A stretch of DNA of 64,000 bases from Amycolatopsis camponoti (lineage in GTDB: Bacteria; Actinomycetota; Actinomycetes; Mycobacteriales; Pseudonocardiaceae): the NCBI RefSeq assembly GCF_902497555.1, contig NZ_CABVGP010000004.1:124001-188000 (forward strand), written 5' to 3'. The notes beneath the pieces are model-generated. The model saw only the letters and a list, made by a program, of their open reading frames with translations. It was not told the origin of the DNA and made no database searches. Shown here piece by piece: positions 55,180 to 63,802 of the stretch. Position 1 is the stretch's first letter, and every line of letters starts with the position of its first letter. The position numbers were made by a program, and so were the translations under genes.

Positions 55180-56385
55180 GCGGACCGCGGCGGCCATCCG
55201 CTCGTAGCCCGCGTCGCCCGGGTGGAGGTGGTCACCGGAGTCGTACGCCGGGAGCATCCGCAGCGGGTCGGCCGGGTCGCGGACGGCGGCGTCGAAGTCG
55301 ACCACGCCGTCGAAGACGCCGCCGGTGCGGATGAACGTGTTCACCGCGGTGCGGGTCGCTTCGAGCGTTTCGTCGTAGACGCGCCAGCCCTTGAACGGCG
55401 TGAGCGTGCCGCCGAGGACGCGGATGCCGCGGGCGTGCGCCTGCGTCACCAGCTGGCGGTAGGCCGAGGTGATCGCGGCCGGGTCGGTCTGGTGCGGATC
55501 CTGCTGGATGTCGTTGATACCTTCCAGCACGATCAGCGTCCGCACGCCGCCGACGCTCAGCACGTCGCGGTCGAAGCGGGACAACGCGTTCTGGCCGGCG
55601 CCCGACCCCGGCACGTCGAGCAGCAGCCGGTTGGCGCTGATGCCCGCGTTGAGGACGCCGAACCGGCCGTGCAGCCGGTCGGCGAGGTAGTCCGGCCAGC
55701 GGTGGTTGGCCCCGGCGGCCGAGCCGACGCCGTCGGTGATCGAATCGCCGAGCGTCACGATCGAGGCCTCGGCCCCGCCCTGGACGTCGACGCCGGAGAC
55801 GTAGTGCCACACCGACGTCTGCTCGGTGTAGGGCGCGCCCGACTCGCTGCCGGCGAAGTCGCCCGCGCGGGTGAAGTACGACGTCTGCGACGCGGCCGGG
55901 TGGTAGGTGACGGGCCCGGACTTCGTGGGCACGTAGGTGGTCACGAGCAGGTTGGCGTCGGCCGGGATCCGGACGCTCACCGGGTCGCTCAACGCTTCGG
56001 CGCCGGCCGGCACGACGACGCTCGCCGCGCCGCCGAAGGTGAGGGACCGGAGCGTGCCGGGCACGGCGTCCGGCCCGGTGCCCTGGACGGCGATCGTGAC
56101 GTGGCCGAAAGTCAGGGGAGAGGCGCCGAAGGCGTTCGAGAGGTGCACGCGCGCCCGGCCGCCACCGGCGCTGCTGTGCACGACGTTGCGGATCGAGAAA
56201 CCCGGGTAGCCGTCGGGGGTGTTGGCGACGCCCGACGCGGGTGACGCGGCCCACGTGCCGACCCAGCCGCCGACGGCGTGCTCGGCGACCGCCTGGACAG
56301 CGCTTTCCGGGTTCGCACTCCCGGACGTCGTGAGGATGCCCAACCCCGCCAGAAGTGCCGCGCTCACGGCCAGAAAGCGTCGCAT
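55165..56385 (-). CDS. Secreted SGNH/GDSL hydrolase
   Basis: 406 residues. Signal peptide (FLAVSAALLAGLGILTTSGSA), then an N-terminal beta-rich domain (about 40-200) and an SGNH hydrolase domain: block I VTLGDSITDG (Ser nucleophile), Gly in LNAGISANR, Asn in LEGINDIQQ and the Asp-His pair in DHLHPGDAGY. Family members are esterases, some of which remove acetyl groups from polysaccharides. It could assist the secreted glycosidases of the region, although it lies some 17 kb away from most of them. Starts at 56385. Confidence 0.88.
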   Translation of the reverse strand: MRRFLAVSAALLAGLGILTTSGSANPESAVQAVAEHAVGGWVGTWAASPASGVANTPDGYPGFSIRNVVHSSAGGGRARVHLSNAFGASPLTFGHVTIAVQGTGPDAVPGTLRSLTFGGAASVVVPAGAEALSDPVSVRIPADANLLVTTYVPTKSGPVTYHPAASQTSYFTRAGDFAGSESGAPYTEQTSVWHYVSGVDVQGGAEASIVTLGDSITDGVGSAAGANHRWPDYLADRLHGRFGVLNAGISANRLLLDVPGSGAGQNALSRFDRDVLSVGGVRTLIVLEGINDIQQDPHQTDPAAITSAYRQLVTQAHARGIRVLGGTLTPFKGWRVYDETLEATRTAVNTFIRTGGVFDGVVDFDAAVRDPADPLRMLPAYDSGDHLHPGDAGYERMAAAVRLDRL

Positions 56386-56774
56386 GCACTCACAGTGGCG
56401 CGACTGCTCCGGACCAGGGACCGCTGATCAGGTGACCGAATCGGACAAGATCCCGGACAGTGCGGGGCGGGCCCGTCCGGGATTCTGGGGATGCCGGACG
56501 GGCCCGCGCGAGGTGGCCGTTGCCGCGACGGCCGCTCGCCGGAGTGGCCCGGTTCCGATCGGGCGGAGGCTGGCCCGGATCGGTGCGTCGTAGCGACTCC
56601 GGAGGGCGTGTGCGAGACGCCCTCACCCAGAGCACGGCCACCGGCCCGGGGCGGTTCAGTCCCTTCGCGAGGTTTCTCGCCCGGTCACCGCCAGGGAACG
56701 CCCAAAACCGTGAATGGCCCACGGAGGGACTTCAAGTCCCTCCGTGGGCCATTCACGGCTTTCGCGCGGGCGGC
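56386..56774. other. Intergenic region with two hairpins
   Basis: 389 bases between the SGNH gene (start) and a small gene (stop). It holds GAGGGCGT/ACGCCCTC (56602-56609 with 56617-56624) and the large terminator palindrome at 56708. Short reading frames overlap it on both strands without any family feature; I see no gene. Confidence 0.5.
56708..56758 (-). terminator. 25-bp perfect hairpin with U-tract
   Basis: Arms 56708-56732 and 56734-56758 are perfectly complementary with a single unpaired base at the centre. Read on the reverse strand it begins 16 bases after the stop of the 88-residue gene and is followed by TTTTGGG, so it is an intrinsic terminator. Its ends CCGTGAA/TTCACGG equal those of the hairpin at 15080-15120. 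Confidence 0.85.
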
Positions 56775-57041
56775 TCAGGCCGCGGCCGGAAAGCCTCCGC
56801 CGAGTGCGCGGTGCCCGGCGTCGGTGAGTTCGGCGGGGGCCCACTGCCCGACGGCGGTGACGCCGACCGCGCGGATCAGCCCGGCGCGGGCCAGGTCGTG
56901 GGCGGTGTTCTGGTCGCAGCACGACAGCCCGTCCACGCGGAGGTCGGGTTCACAGCTGCAGCGGAGCTCGGCGCGCCCGTCGCCGACCGCCTTGAGCATG
57001 GCGATCGCGCGGCGGCTCAGCGCGTTCGGGTAGGGGGACAT
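56775..57041 (-). CDS. Small Cys-containing protein of unknown function
   Basis: 88 residues from the ATG at 57041; in-frame sequence upstream looks non-coding. The core AELRCSCEPDLRVDGLSCCDQNTAHDLARAGLI has four Cys in CxC...CC arrangement, followed by a short helix-rich part that resembles a small winged helix (LTDAGHRALGG). It looks like a frequent hypothetical protein of Amycolatopsis relatives. Possible metal-binding or DNA-binding role; not assigned. It is followed by a very strong terminator. Confidence 0.65.
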   Translation of the reverse strand: MSPYPNALSRRAIAMLKAVGDGRAELRCSCEPDLRVDGLSCCDQNTAHDLARAGLIRAVGVTAVGQWAPAELTDAGHRALGGGFPAAA

Positions 57042-57173
57042 CGGTCTGGCCTTTCGGTGCGCGGCTGGGTTCTGGCGGCGAGCGCTGCAGCTCTCACCGA
57101 TGACTACGCGCCGGACGTGAGCGAGGTTCACTTCGATCGCCTCTTGACAGCGGAAGGCGCAGCGAGCAGGGTC

Positions 57174-57234
57174 ATTCATCGGATGAATCAGCTCCGCCAC
57201 CGACAGAATGCCCTAACAGGGCGGAACTCTGTCG
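57174..57234. promoter_or_regulatory. Inverted repeats before the fucosidase gene
   Basis: ATTCATC-G-GATGAAT (57174-57188) is a perfect palindrome. It is followed by a nested stem with outer arms CGACAGA/TCTGTCG (57201-57207, 57228-57234) and inner arms GCCCT/AGGGC. They lie 37-97 bases before the start codon, a normal place for operators or a leader structure. Confidence 0.45.
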
Positions 57235-57270
57235 CCATTCCGCCGTAGTCATCCGATCCCTGGAGGTTCA

Positions 57271-59622
57271 GTGACGACCTTCCCTCGCCGTCAAGCCCTC
57301 GGCATCGCCCTGGGTGGTGCCGTCGCCCTCGGCGCGGCCGGCCTCACCCCGGCCGGTGCCGCCGTGCCCGTGGACGCCGCCCCCGACAGCCCCGGCACCC
57401 CGATCGTGCCGCCCCCGCCACCCGTCCCGGTCGCGCTCGACGCCTGGTTCTCCAACGACGGCATCGACAGCGCTTCGGCCGCCGGCGGTGATTTCGACGG
57501 CTCCGGCTACACCTTCCCGGCCGAGCACCTCCCGGTCGGGCGGACGGCGACCGTCGGCGGCGTCCCGTTCACGCTCGGCTCCGCCGCGGCGGGCGCGAAG
57601 AACAACATCGCCGCCACCGGCCAGACGATCGACCTGCCGAAGGGCCGGTACTTCGTCGCCTACTTCCTCGTCGCCGCCAGCTACGGCACCACCGGCGGCA
57701 CGGCGACCGTGCACTACGCCGACGGCAGCACGAGCACCGGCTCCCTGTCCGGTCCCGACTGGTACACCGGCACCGGAGCCCTCGTTTCGCCGTTCCGCTA
57801 CGCGCCCGGCGGGGTCGTCGACACCAACCCGGTTTCCCTGGCCACCGGCCAGGTCTGGGTCGACCCGGCCCGCGACGCCGTCGCGCTGACCCTGCCCACC
57901 ACGGCCACGCCGGCGCCGAACGTCTCCAGCCTGCACGTCTTCGCGCTCACCCTGCAGCCGGTCGCCGCCGGCCGCTCGGCGCTGATCCTCGACGGGCGCT
58001 CGACGGCCAACCTCCTGACCGACGGCGGTCCGCAGGCCGCCGAGGCGACCGTCGTGAACGCCGGAACGGTGTGGCTCGGGGCGCGCGACAAGATCACCGT
58101 CACGGTCGACGTCCCCGGTGGCCGCACGACCGTGCCGGCGACCATCCGCGCGCTGGCGCCGGGGGAGCAGGCGACGGTCCGGCTGGGGCTCGCGCCGAAC
58201 GCCTCCGTGCCGCCCGGGACCACCACGAACGGCCAGGTCCGCGTGACGGCCGGGCGCGGCACGCTCGCCACCCAGCAGGTCCCGATCACCCTCGGCGTCC
58301 CGGACTTCCGGCCCACCGACGCGTCCCTGTCGACGCACCGCGCGCCCTACTGGTTCACCGACAGCAAGTTCGGCATCTTCATCCACTGGGGCGTGTACGC
58401 CGTGCCCGCGTGGGCGCCGGTCGGCCAGCAGTACGCGGAGTGGTACTGGCAGAACCAGCAGGACCCGAACGGCGCGACCTACGCCTACCACAAGGAAAAG
58501 TACGGCGAGGACTTCGGCTACGACGACTTCATCCCGATGTTCACCGCGAAGAAGTTCGACCCGCGCACCTGGCTGAACCTGATCGCCGACGCGGGCGCCG
58601 AGTACTACGTCCTCACGTCCAAGCACCACGACGGCTTCGCGTTGTGGGACACCAAGGTCAGCGACCGCAACTCCGTCAAGCTCGGCCCTCGCCGGAACAT
58701 CATCGCCGAGCTGTTCGCGGCGTCCCGGAAGTACACCCCCCAGCTGCGCAACGGCCTGTACTTCTCGCTGCCGGAGTGGTTCAACCCGGACAACCCGTGG
58801 ATGGGCCACGCGCCGCGCAACCCGTACACCGGCGCGGCGCTGCCCTACACCGGGTACACCGCCGGGAAGGACTTCGTCCGCGACTACCAGGCGCCGCAGG
58901 TGCTCGAGCTGATTTCGGAGTTCGACCCGGACGTCCTGTGGTTCGACATCGGCGGCGTCAACGACAGCCGGACCGTGCTCACCGAGTACTTCAACCACGC
59001 GAAGAACCGCAAGCGCCCCAAGGACGTCACCTACAACGACCGCGGCGGCATCCCCGACCACGACTTCACGACGCCGGAGTACACGACGTACCCGAATACC
59101 GTGGTGGCCAAGTGGGAGGCGAGCCGCGGCCTCGACCCGTTCTCCTACGGCTACAACCGCGCGACCCCCGACGACCGGTACATGACGGCGGAGGAGGTCG
59201 TCCGGACGCTCGTCGACATCGTGTCGAAGAACGGCAACTTCCTGCTGGACATCGGCCCGGACTTCGACGGCACCATCCCCGACGTCATGCAGAAGCACCT
59301 GCGGGACGCGGGTGCGTGGCTGAAGGTCAACGGCGAGGCGATCTACGGCACGACGTACTGGTCGCGGATGGCCCAGCTCGGCGACCTGCGGTTCACGGTG
59401 AAGCAGAACGAGGCGTTCTACGTGCACTCGCTGGTGGCGCCGGGCAGCCGGCTGGTCGTCGACGCGCCGGTGCCGATCCGCTCGGGTGACCGCGTCACGC
59501 TCCTGGGCTACCGCGGGACCCTGCACTGGACGGTCGAAAACGGCTCGCTGGTGATCGACGTCCCGGCCGCGGCCCGGCAGGCGGGCCGGTTCGCCTGGAC
59601 GTTCAAGATCGCCTGGAGCTAA
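57271..59622 (+). CDS. Secreted GH29 alpha-L-fucosidase
   Basis: 783 residues from the GTG at 57271, with GGAGG upstream. The N-terminus TTFPRRQALGIALGGAVAL is a twin-arginine signal, with cleavage near AGA|AVP. A beta-sandwich region (about 50-340) precedes the GH29 barrel, which begins YWFTDSKFGIFIHWGVYAVPAWAP. The nucleophile is D559 in VLWFDIGG; SKHHDGFALWDTK is the other family landmark. A C-terminal beta domain completes it. It would release L-fucose from plant, algal or animal glycans outside the cell. Its 3' end overlaps the PobA-like gene by 4 bases. Confidence 0.92.
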   Translation: MTTFPRRQALGIALGGAVALGAAGLTPAGAAVPVDAAPDSPGTPIVPPPPPVPVALDAWFSNDGIDSASAAGGDFDGSGYTFPAEHLPVGRTATVGGVPFTLGSAAAGAKNNIAATGQTIDLPKGRYFVAYFLVAASYGTTGGTATVHYADGSTSTGSLSGPDWYTGTGALVSPFRYAPGGVVDTNPVSLATGQVWVDPARDAVALTLPTTATPAPNVSSLHVFALTLQPVAAGRSALILDGRSTANLLTDGGPQAAEATVVNAGTVWLGARDKITVTVDVPGGRTTVPATIRALAPGEQATVRLGLAPNASVPPGTTTNGQVRVTAGRGTLATQQVPITLGVPDFRPTDASLSTHRAPYWFTDSKFGIFIHWGVYAVPAWAPVGQQYAEWYWQNQQDPNGATYAYHKEKYGEDFGYDDFIPMFTAKKFDPRTWLNLIADAGAEYYVLTSKHHDGFALWDTKVSDRNSVKLGPRRNIIAELFAASRKYTPQLRNGLYFSLPEWFNPDNPWMGHAPRNPYTGAALPYTGYTAGKDFVRDYQAPQVLELISEFDPDVLWFDIGGVNDSRTVLTEYFNHAKNRKRPKDVTYNDRGGIPDHDFTTPEYTTYPNTVVAKWEASRGLDPFSYGYNRATPDDRYMTAEEVVRTLVDIVSKNGNFLLDIGPDFDGTIPDVMQKHLRDAGAWLKVNGEAIYGTTYWSRMAQLGDLRFTVKQNEAFYVHSLVAPGSRLVVDAPVPIRSGDRVTLLGYRGTLHWTVENGSLVIDVPAAARQAGRFAWTFKIAWS

Positions 59623-60803
59623 AGATCCGCGTTCTTGCCGATGTACAGCTCCGCGAACGCCGCCGCGGCCGCGGGCGAACCCAGCAGGCGACGCATCCGG
59701 GCCTCCGCGATGCGCGCCGCGAACGGGTTGTCGCCCGTGGCCGCGGTGTGGTGGAAGATGTCGGACAGCCACAGGGAAAACTCCTGGTACTGCCACACCA
59801 GCGGCAGGCACGCGGCGGAGTACCCGGCCAGCCCGGTGGGGTCGCCGGCGTACTGCGCCTGGTAGGCCTCGGCGAGCAGGAACGCGTCGTGCAGGGCGAG
59901 GTTCATGCCCTTCGCCGCGATCGGTGCGACCAGGTGCGCCGACTCGCCCGCCAGGTGCAGCCGGCCGTGCGCCATCGGCTCCACGACGTAGTTGTGCATG
60001 CCGAGGATCCGCTTCTCGATCAGCTTTCCTTCGGTGATCGGGCCGTCGGGCACGGCCAGGCGGGCCCGCAGCTCCGTCCAGACGCGCTCGTCGGGCCAGT
60101 CCGCTTCGGTTTCGCCCGCCGCGGTCTGGAGGTAGAACCGCGTCACCGCGGGCGTGCGGGCCATGTGCGCGCCGAAGCCGCGCGGGTGGATGCCGAACAG
60201 CACGCCGTCGGCCGACGGCGGCGCCTCCGCGAGCAGCGCCAGCCAGCCGATTCCGTAGTCGTGGTGGGACTTCACGGTGGATTCCGGGGGCAGGTAGCCC
60301 TGTGATACCCCGCGCGCGCCGTCGCAGCCGGCGACGAAGTCGCAGTCGAGCCGGTGCTCGCCGTCCGCGGTCCGGAACGTCACGGCGGGGGAATCCGACG
60401 TCAGGTCGTGCAGCCGGACGTCGGAGACTTCGAAGACCGCGTCGCCGCCCGCGTCGGTGTACTGCGCGAGCAGGTCGGTGACCAGGAGTTGTTGCGGGTA
60501 GACGAAATGCCGTTGCCCGGTGACGTCGCCGTAGTGGAAGGTGTGCCGCCGCCCGGCGAACCGGAACTCGAACTTCTCGTGCCGCGGTGCCGTCGCGACG
60601 AGCTGCTCGCCGAGCCCGCGCTGTTCGAGCCCGCGGACGGCCCACTCCTCGATGAACCCGGCGCGCGGCCGCTGTTCGATGAACGCCCGGCTCTCCCGTT
60701 CGAGGAGCACGCAGCCGATTCCCGCCCGCCGCAAGAGGTTCGCCACCGTGAGTCCGGCCGGGCCCGCCCCCACCACGGCCACCGCCGTGCGCCTCGCCAC
60801 CAT
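59619..60803 (-). CDS. pobA: 4-Hydroxybenzoate 3-monooxygenase-like flavoprotein
   Basis: 394 residues. FAD motif GAGPAGLTVANLL, the DG motif in VAGCDGARGVSQGYLP, and the GD-type motif HLAGESAHLVAPIAAKGMNLALHDA (ES in place of the usual D) match PobA along the whole length, including RRAGIGCVLLERESRAFIEQRPRAGFIEEWAVRGLEQRGLG at the start. The enzyme makes protocatechuate from 4-hydroxybenzoate. No protocatechuate-ring-cleavage genes are in the window. Start ATG at 60803; the gene is alone or forms a loose unit with the two genes upstream on its strand. Confidence 0.9.
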   Translation of the reverse strand: MVARRTAVAVVGAGPAGLTVANLLRRAGIGCVLLERESRAFIEQRPRAGFIEEWAVRGLEQRGLGEQLVATAPRHEKFEFRFAGRRHTFHYGDVTGQRHFVYPQQLLVTDLLAQYTDAGGDAVFEVSDVRLHDLTSDSPAVTFRTADGEHRLDCDFVAGCDGARGVSQGYLPPESTVKSHHDYGIGWLALLAEAPPSADGVLFGIHPRGFGAHMARTPAVTRFYLQTAAGETEADWPDERVWTELRARLAVPDGPITEGKLIEKRILGMHNYVVEPMAHGRLHLAGESAHLVAPIAAKGMNLALHDAFLLAEAYQAQYAGDPTGLAGYSAACLPLVWQYQEFSLWLSDIFHHTAATGDNPFAARIAEARMRRLLGSPAAAAAFAELYIGKNADL

Positions 60804-60829
60804 GTGCCCGAGGGTAGCGCGAACCGGGG

Positions 60830-62383
60830 TCAGTAGAACTGCCGCAGCTTCGGCCAGGCAGTCGACCACGGCTCGGTCAGCGTGCACAGCGAGAGAAGGG
60901 TGCCGTTCTCGTCGTTGTCGACGCCTTCGACCGTGCGGTTCTTGGCCACCGCGCGGCATCCGGTGATCAGGTGGGCCGCGGGCGAGTCGCGCTCGTGGCC
61001 TCCGACGAGCAGTACCGGGCCGACCAGCCGGTCCGGCGGCGGACCCCAGTCGGCGTAGGACATGTGCGGCGAATAGGGCTGGGGCAGCCCGCGCGCGGGT
61101 CCGTAGTGCTCGAGCGCGCCGGCCTCGCCGTAGTTCGAGGTGACGATCACGGCCGTGTCCCGCTCGGTGGCCGGGATGCTCGCCCACGCGCGGGCGACGG
61201 CGTCGGTGAACTCCGGCCAGCCGACCTGCTCGCCGGGCTCCTTGTTGACCGCCAGCACCGGGCCCAGCGCGGTGGCCGGCAGCACCGGGAGTCCGATGAG
61301 GACGGACACCGCGACGCACACCGCCGTGGCCACGCCGGTCAGGGCCCGCGCCACCGTGCCGACCCGGGCCAGCCACGCCAGTGCGGGCTCGGCACCGAGT
61401 GCCACCTGCGGCAGCAGCAGCGGCACCGAGTAGTACGGCTTCCCGCCCAGCGCCAGCAGCACGACGCAGACCACGGGGTAGGCGATCGTGAGGGCGCGGG
61501 CCCAGCGCACGCGGTCGTCGGACAACGTCCGCCGGAGCCCGGCGATCCACACCGGCACCAGCACCGGCGACAGGTAGACCAGCTGCATCGGCACGAACAG
61601 CACGCGGTTCTCCACGCCGTCGTCCTCGCTGATCCCGCCCGCGACCGTGAGCATCGGCCAGCCGTGCGAGGCCTGCCAGAGCACCGTCGGCGCGGCCAGC
61701 ACGACGGCGACACCGATGCCGGCGGCGAGCCACCAGGTCCGGAACACCCGGCGCGGCCCGGCGACGGCCACTCCCACGCCGAGCCCGGCCAGCAGGAGCA
61801 GCACCAGCCACTTGTTCGCGAGGCCGACCCCGGCCGCGGCGCCGACGGCGAGCCACCACCGGCCGTCCCCGGTGCGCAGCAGCCGGAGCCCGAAGAAGGT
61901 GACGAGCGACCACAGGAACGTGTCCGCGGTGTTCGTCGCGAGCATGTGCGTCACGGCCAGCACGTACGTCGAGAGCGCGGTCGCGACCGCCGTGAACAGC
62001 TGCGCGCGGCGACCGCCGCCGAACTCGCGCGCCATCAGCGCGACGACCACCACCGTCGCCATGCCGAGCAGGGTCGCGACGACCCGCAGTCCCATCGGGG
62101 TTTCGCCGAACAGCGCCGTCGACGCGCGCGCGAGCCACGGCGTGATCGGCGGGTTGTCGACGTAGCCCCAGTCCGGCCGTTTGCCGGCGGCGACGAAATA
62201 CAGCTCGTCGCGGTGGAAGCCGTAACGTCCGGACAGGACGGTCAGCACCACCGCCTGGACGATGACGACGACGCCCACCGGCAGCGCGGCGAACCGCGGC
62301 AGCGCGGACCACCGGGCCTCCGGCCCGGGCCGGGGGCTCCGCCACCCGGACCCCCGAAAAGCTCGTTGTCGACCAGCCCCCAT
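60830..62383 (-). CDS. GT39-like membrane glycosyltransferase (GT-C fold)
   Basis: 517 residues from the ATG at 62383, seven bases after GAGGGG. About eleven transmembrane segments. The first external loop carries RYGFHRDELYFVAAGKRPDWGYVDNPPITPWLAR, where Asp-Glu is the usual catalytic pair of the ArnT/PMT-like group using polyprenyl-phosphate sugars. A soluble extracytoplasmic domain follows at the C-terminus. The first 22 codons (about 4-23) are made of a dispersed repeat element, so the natural N-terminus may have been replaced. It probably adds a sugar to a lipid or protein at the outer membrane face. Confidence 0.85.
   Translation of the reverse strand: MGAGRQRAFRGSGWRSPRPGPEARWSALPRFAALPVGVVVIVQAVVLTVLSGRYGFHRDELYFVAAGKRPDWGYVDNPPITPWLARASTALFGETPMGLRVVATLLGMATVVVVALMAREFGGGRRAQLFTAVATALSTYVLAVTHMLATNTADTFLWSLVTFFGLRLLRTGDGRWWLAVGAAAGVGLANKWLVLLLLAGLGVGVAVAGPRRVFRTWWLAAGIGVAVVLAAPTVLWQASHGWPMLTVAGGISEDDGVENRVLFVPMQLVYLSPVLVPVWIAGLRRTLSDDRVRWARALTIAYPVVCVVLLALGGKPYYSVPLLLPQVALGAEPALAWLARVGTVARALTGVATAVCVAVSVLIGLPVLPATALGPVLAVNKEPGEQVGWPEFTDAVARAWASIPATERDTAVIVTSNYGEAGALEHYGPARGLPQPYSPHMSYADWGPPPDRLVGPVLLVGGHERDSPAAHLITGCRAVAKNRTVEGVDNDENGTLLSLCTLTEPWSTAWPKLRQFY
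62312..62370 (-). repeat. Dispersed double-hairpin element, copy 2
   Basis: Read on the reverse strand it matches copy 1 (11474-11532) at 51 of 59 bases. The second hairpin is CGGGCC-GGA-GGCCCG instead of CGGGGC-GGA-GCCCCG: two of the eight differences compensate each other in the stem. It is inside the start of the glycosyltransferase gene, read in a frame different from copy 1. Confidence 0.75.
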
Positions 62384-62422
62384 GGCAATCCCCCTCGGCG
62401 TGCCCGGATGCTACGCCGGTGA

Positions 62423-63721
62423 TCACGCCCGCGGGAGCGCTCCGACGTATTCGCCGCCGGCGTCGGCGACCAGCTCGGCGATCGACTGCGCGCGCCGGAT
62501 CGGGGTGAACTCCACGTGTCCGCGTGCGGACACGGTGAAGCCGTGGACGGCCGGGCGCGGCAGCGTGTTGTAGGCGTAGTGCGCGCCGAAGTAGTAGGCG
62601 CCGGTGTCGTGGGCGACGACGAGGTCGCCCGGTTCCAGCAGCGGCAGCGGTCGTTCCTTCGCCAGGAGGTCGCCCGCGAAGCACAGCGGCCCGGCGATGT
62701 CCTGTGCGACGTCCGGCCCGGTCTTCGGCCGGCCCGCGGCGTCGAGCGCGGTCAGCCGCAGCGGCCAGTGCTCCGGCTGGAGCACCGTGCGGGCCGCGAC
62801 CTGCGCACCCGCGTGCGTCACGGCGATGGGCCTGCCACCCGCGACCTTCGTGTACTCGACGGTGCTGACGAGGAAGCCGTTCTTGGCCAGCAGCGACCGG
62901 CCGAACTCGGTGACGAAGGTGTAGCGCCCGTCGGCGAGGGCCGGGACCTTCGCCAGCAGCGTCGCGACGTACTCGGCGTAGGTCGGGCCGGGGTCCTCGG
63001 AGGCGAAGTTCACCGGCAGCCCGCCGCCGAGGTCGAGGCTGGTGACCTGCCGGCGCCCGGCTCGGGCGTTGATCTCCTCGGCCAGCCCGTGCACGGCGGC
63101 GACGCCGTCGGCCATCAGCTCCGGCGGGCAGCCCTGCGAGCCGACGTGGACGTGCAGCCGGGTCAGCCACGGCCGCCGCGCGAAGGCCTCGACGACGCGG
63201 GTCCGGTTGTCCCGCAAGGGGATGCCGAACTTCGACGTCGTCGTCGCGGTGCTGGTGTCGCCGATCCGGCCCGCGCCGACCTGGGGGTTGATCCGCAGGC
63301 CGAGCACCGAGCGCGGACTGTCCCCCACGAGGTCGTCGAGCCGGGCCAGCTCCTGGAAGTTGTCGGCGTTGACCGCCGTGCCTTCGGCGAGGGCGTGCGC
63401 GAGCTCGGCGACGGTCTTGGCGGGGGAGTCGAGGACGAGCCGCGGACCGCGGATGCCGGCGGCTTCGGCGACGGCCGTCTCGCCCGGGCTCGCGACCTCG
63501 GCGTCGACCCCGAGGTCGGCGAGGTACCGCAGGACCGGCGCGAGTCCGCACGCCTTGGCGGCGACGGTGTGCTGGACGCGCCCGAGCGGCGCGAACGCCT
63601 TGGCCAGGTCTTCGACGGCTTCGCGGATCCCGGCCAGGTCGACGAAGCCGGCCATCGGGTCGAGGAGGTGCTGGTCCGCCGCGGCGGCGAGGGCGTGGAG
63701 CTTGCGGTCGGTGCGGTTCAC
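62423..63721 (-). CDS. Type III PLP-dependent decarboxylase (diaminopimelate decarboxylase-like)
   Basis: 432 residues from the GTG at 63721, directly beside GGGGAGG. PLP Lys is K56 in HTVAAKACGLAPVLRYL; the barrel has RLHVHVGSQG and DLGGGLPVNF, the phosphate/Arg region EFGRSLLAKNGFLV (usually EPGR), and the C-terminal GPLCFAGDLL and GDLVVAHDTGAYYFGAHYAYN residues of the dimer active site. The family decarboxylates meso-DAP, D-lysine or related amino acids. The altered EPGR and no dap neighbours suggest a specialised rather than lysine-biosynthetic enzyme. Divergent LysR regulator at 63803 probably controls it. Confidence 0.85.
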   Translation of the reverse strand: MNRTDRKLHALAAAADQHLLDPMAGFVDLAGIREAVEDLAKAFAPLGRVQHTVAAKACGLAPVLRYLADLGVDAEVASPGETAVAEAAGIRGPRLVLDSPAKTVAELAHALAEGTAVNADNFQELARLDDLVGDSPRSVLGLRINPQVGAGRIGDTSTATTTSKFGIPLRDNRTRVVEAFARRPWLTRLHVHVGSQGCPPELMADGVAAVHGLAEEINARAGRRQVTSLDLGGGLPVNFASEDPGPTYAEYVATLLAKVPALADGRYTFVTEFGRSLLAKNGFLVSTVEYTKVAGGRPIAVTHAGAQVAARTVLQPEHWPLRLTALDAAGRPKTGPDVAQDIAGPLCFAGDLLAKERPLPLLEPGDLVVAHDTGAYYFGAHYAYNTLPRPAVHGFTVSARGHVEFTPIRRAQSIAELVADAGGEYVGALPRA

Positions 63722-63776
63722 CTCCCCAGTCTTGGGCCGGATCCGGCGGGCGGTCCAAGACTTCGTCCTTCCCGAT

Positions 63777-63795
63777 CTATAGGCCGGTCCTATAG
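63777..63795. promoter_or_regulatory. LysR-type operator between the decarboxylase and lysR
   Basis: CTATAGG-CCGGT-CCTATAG is a perfect inverted repeat that includes the T-N11-A box of LysR proteins. It lies 55 bases before the decarboxylase and 7 bases before the lysR start, so it would control both. Confidence 0.7.
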
Positions 63796-63802
63796 TGGCT
63801 GG

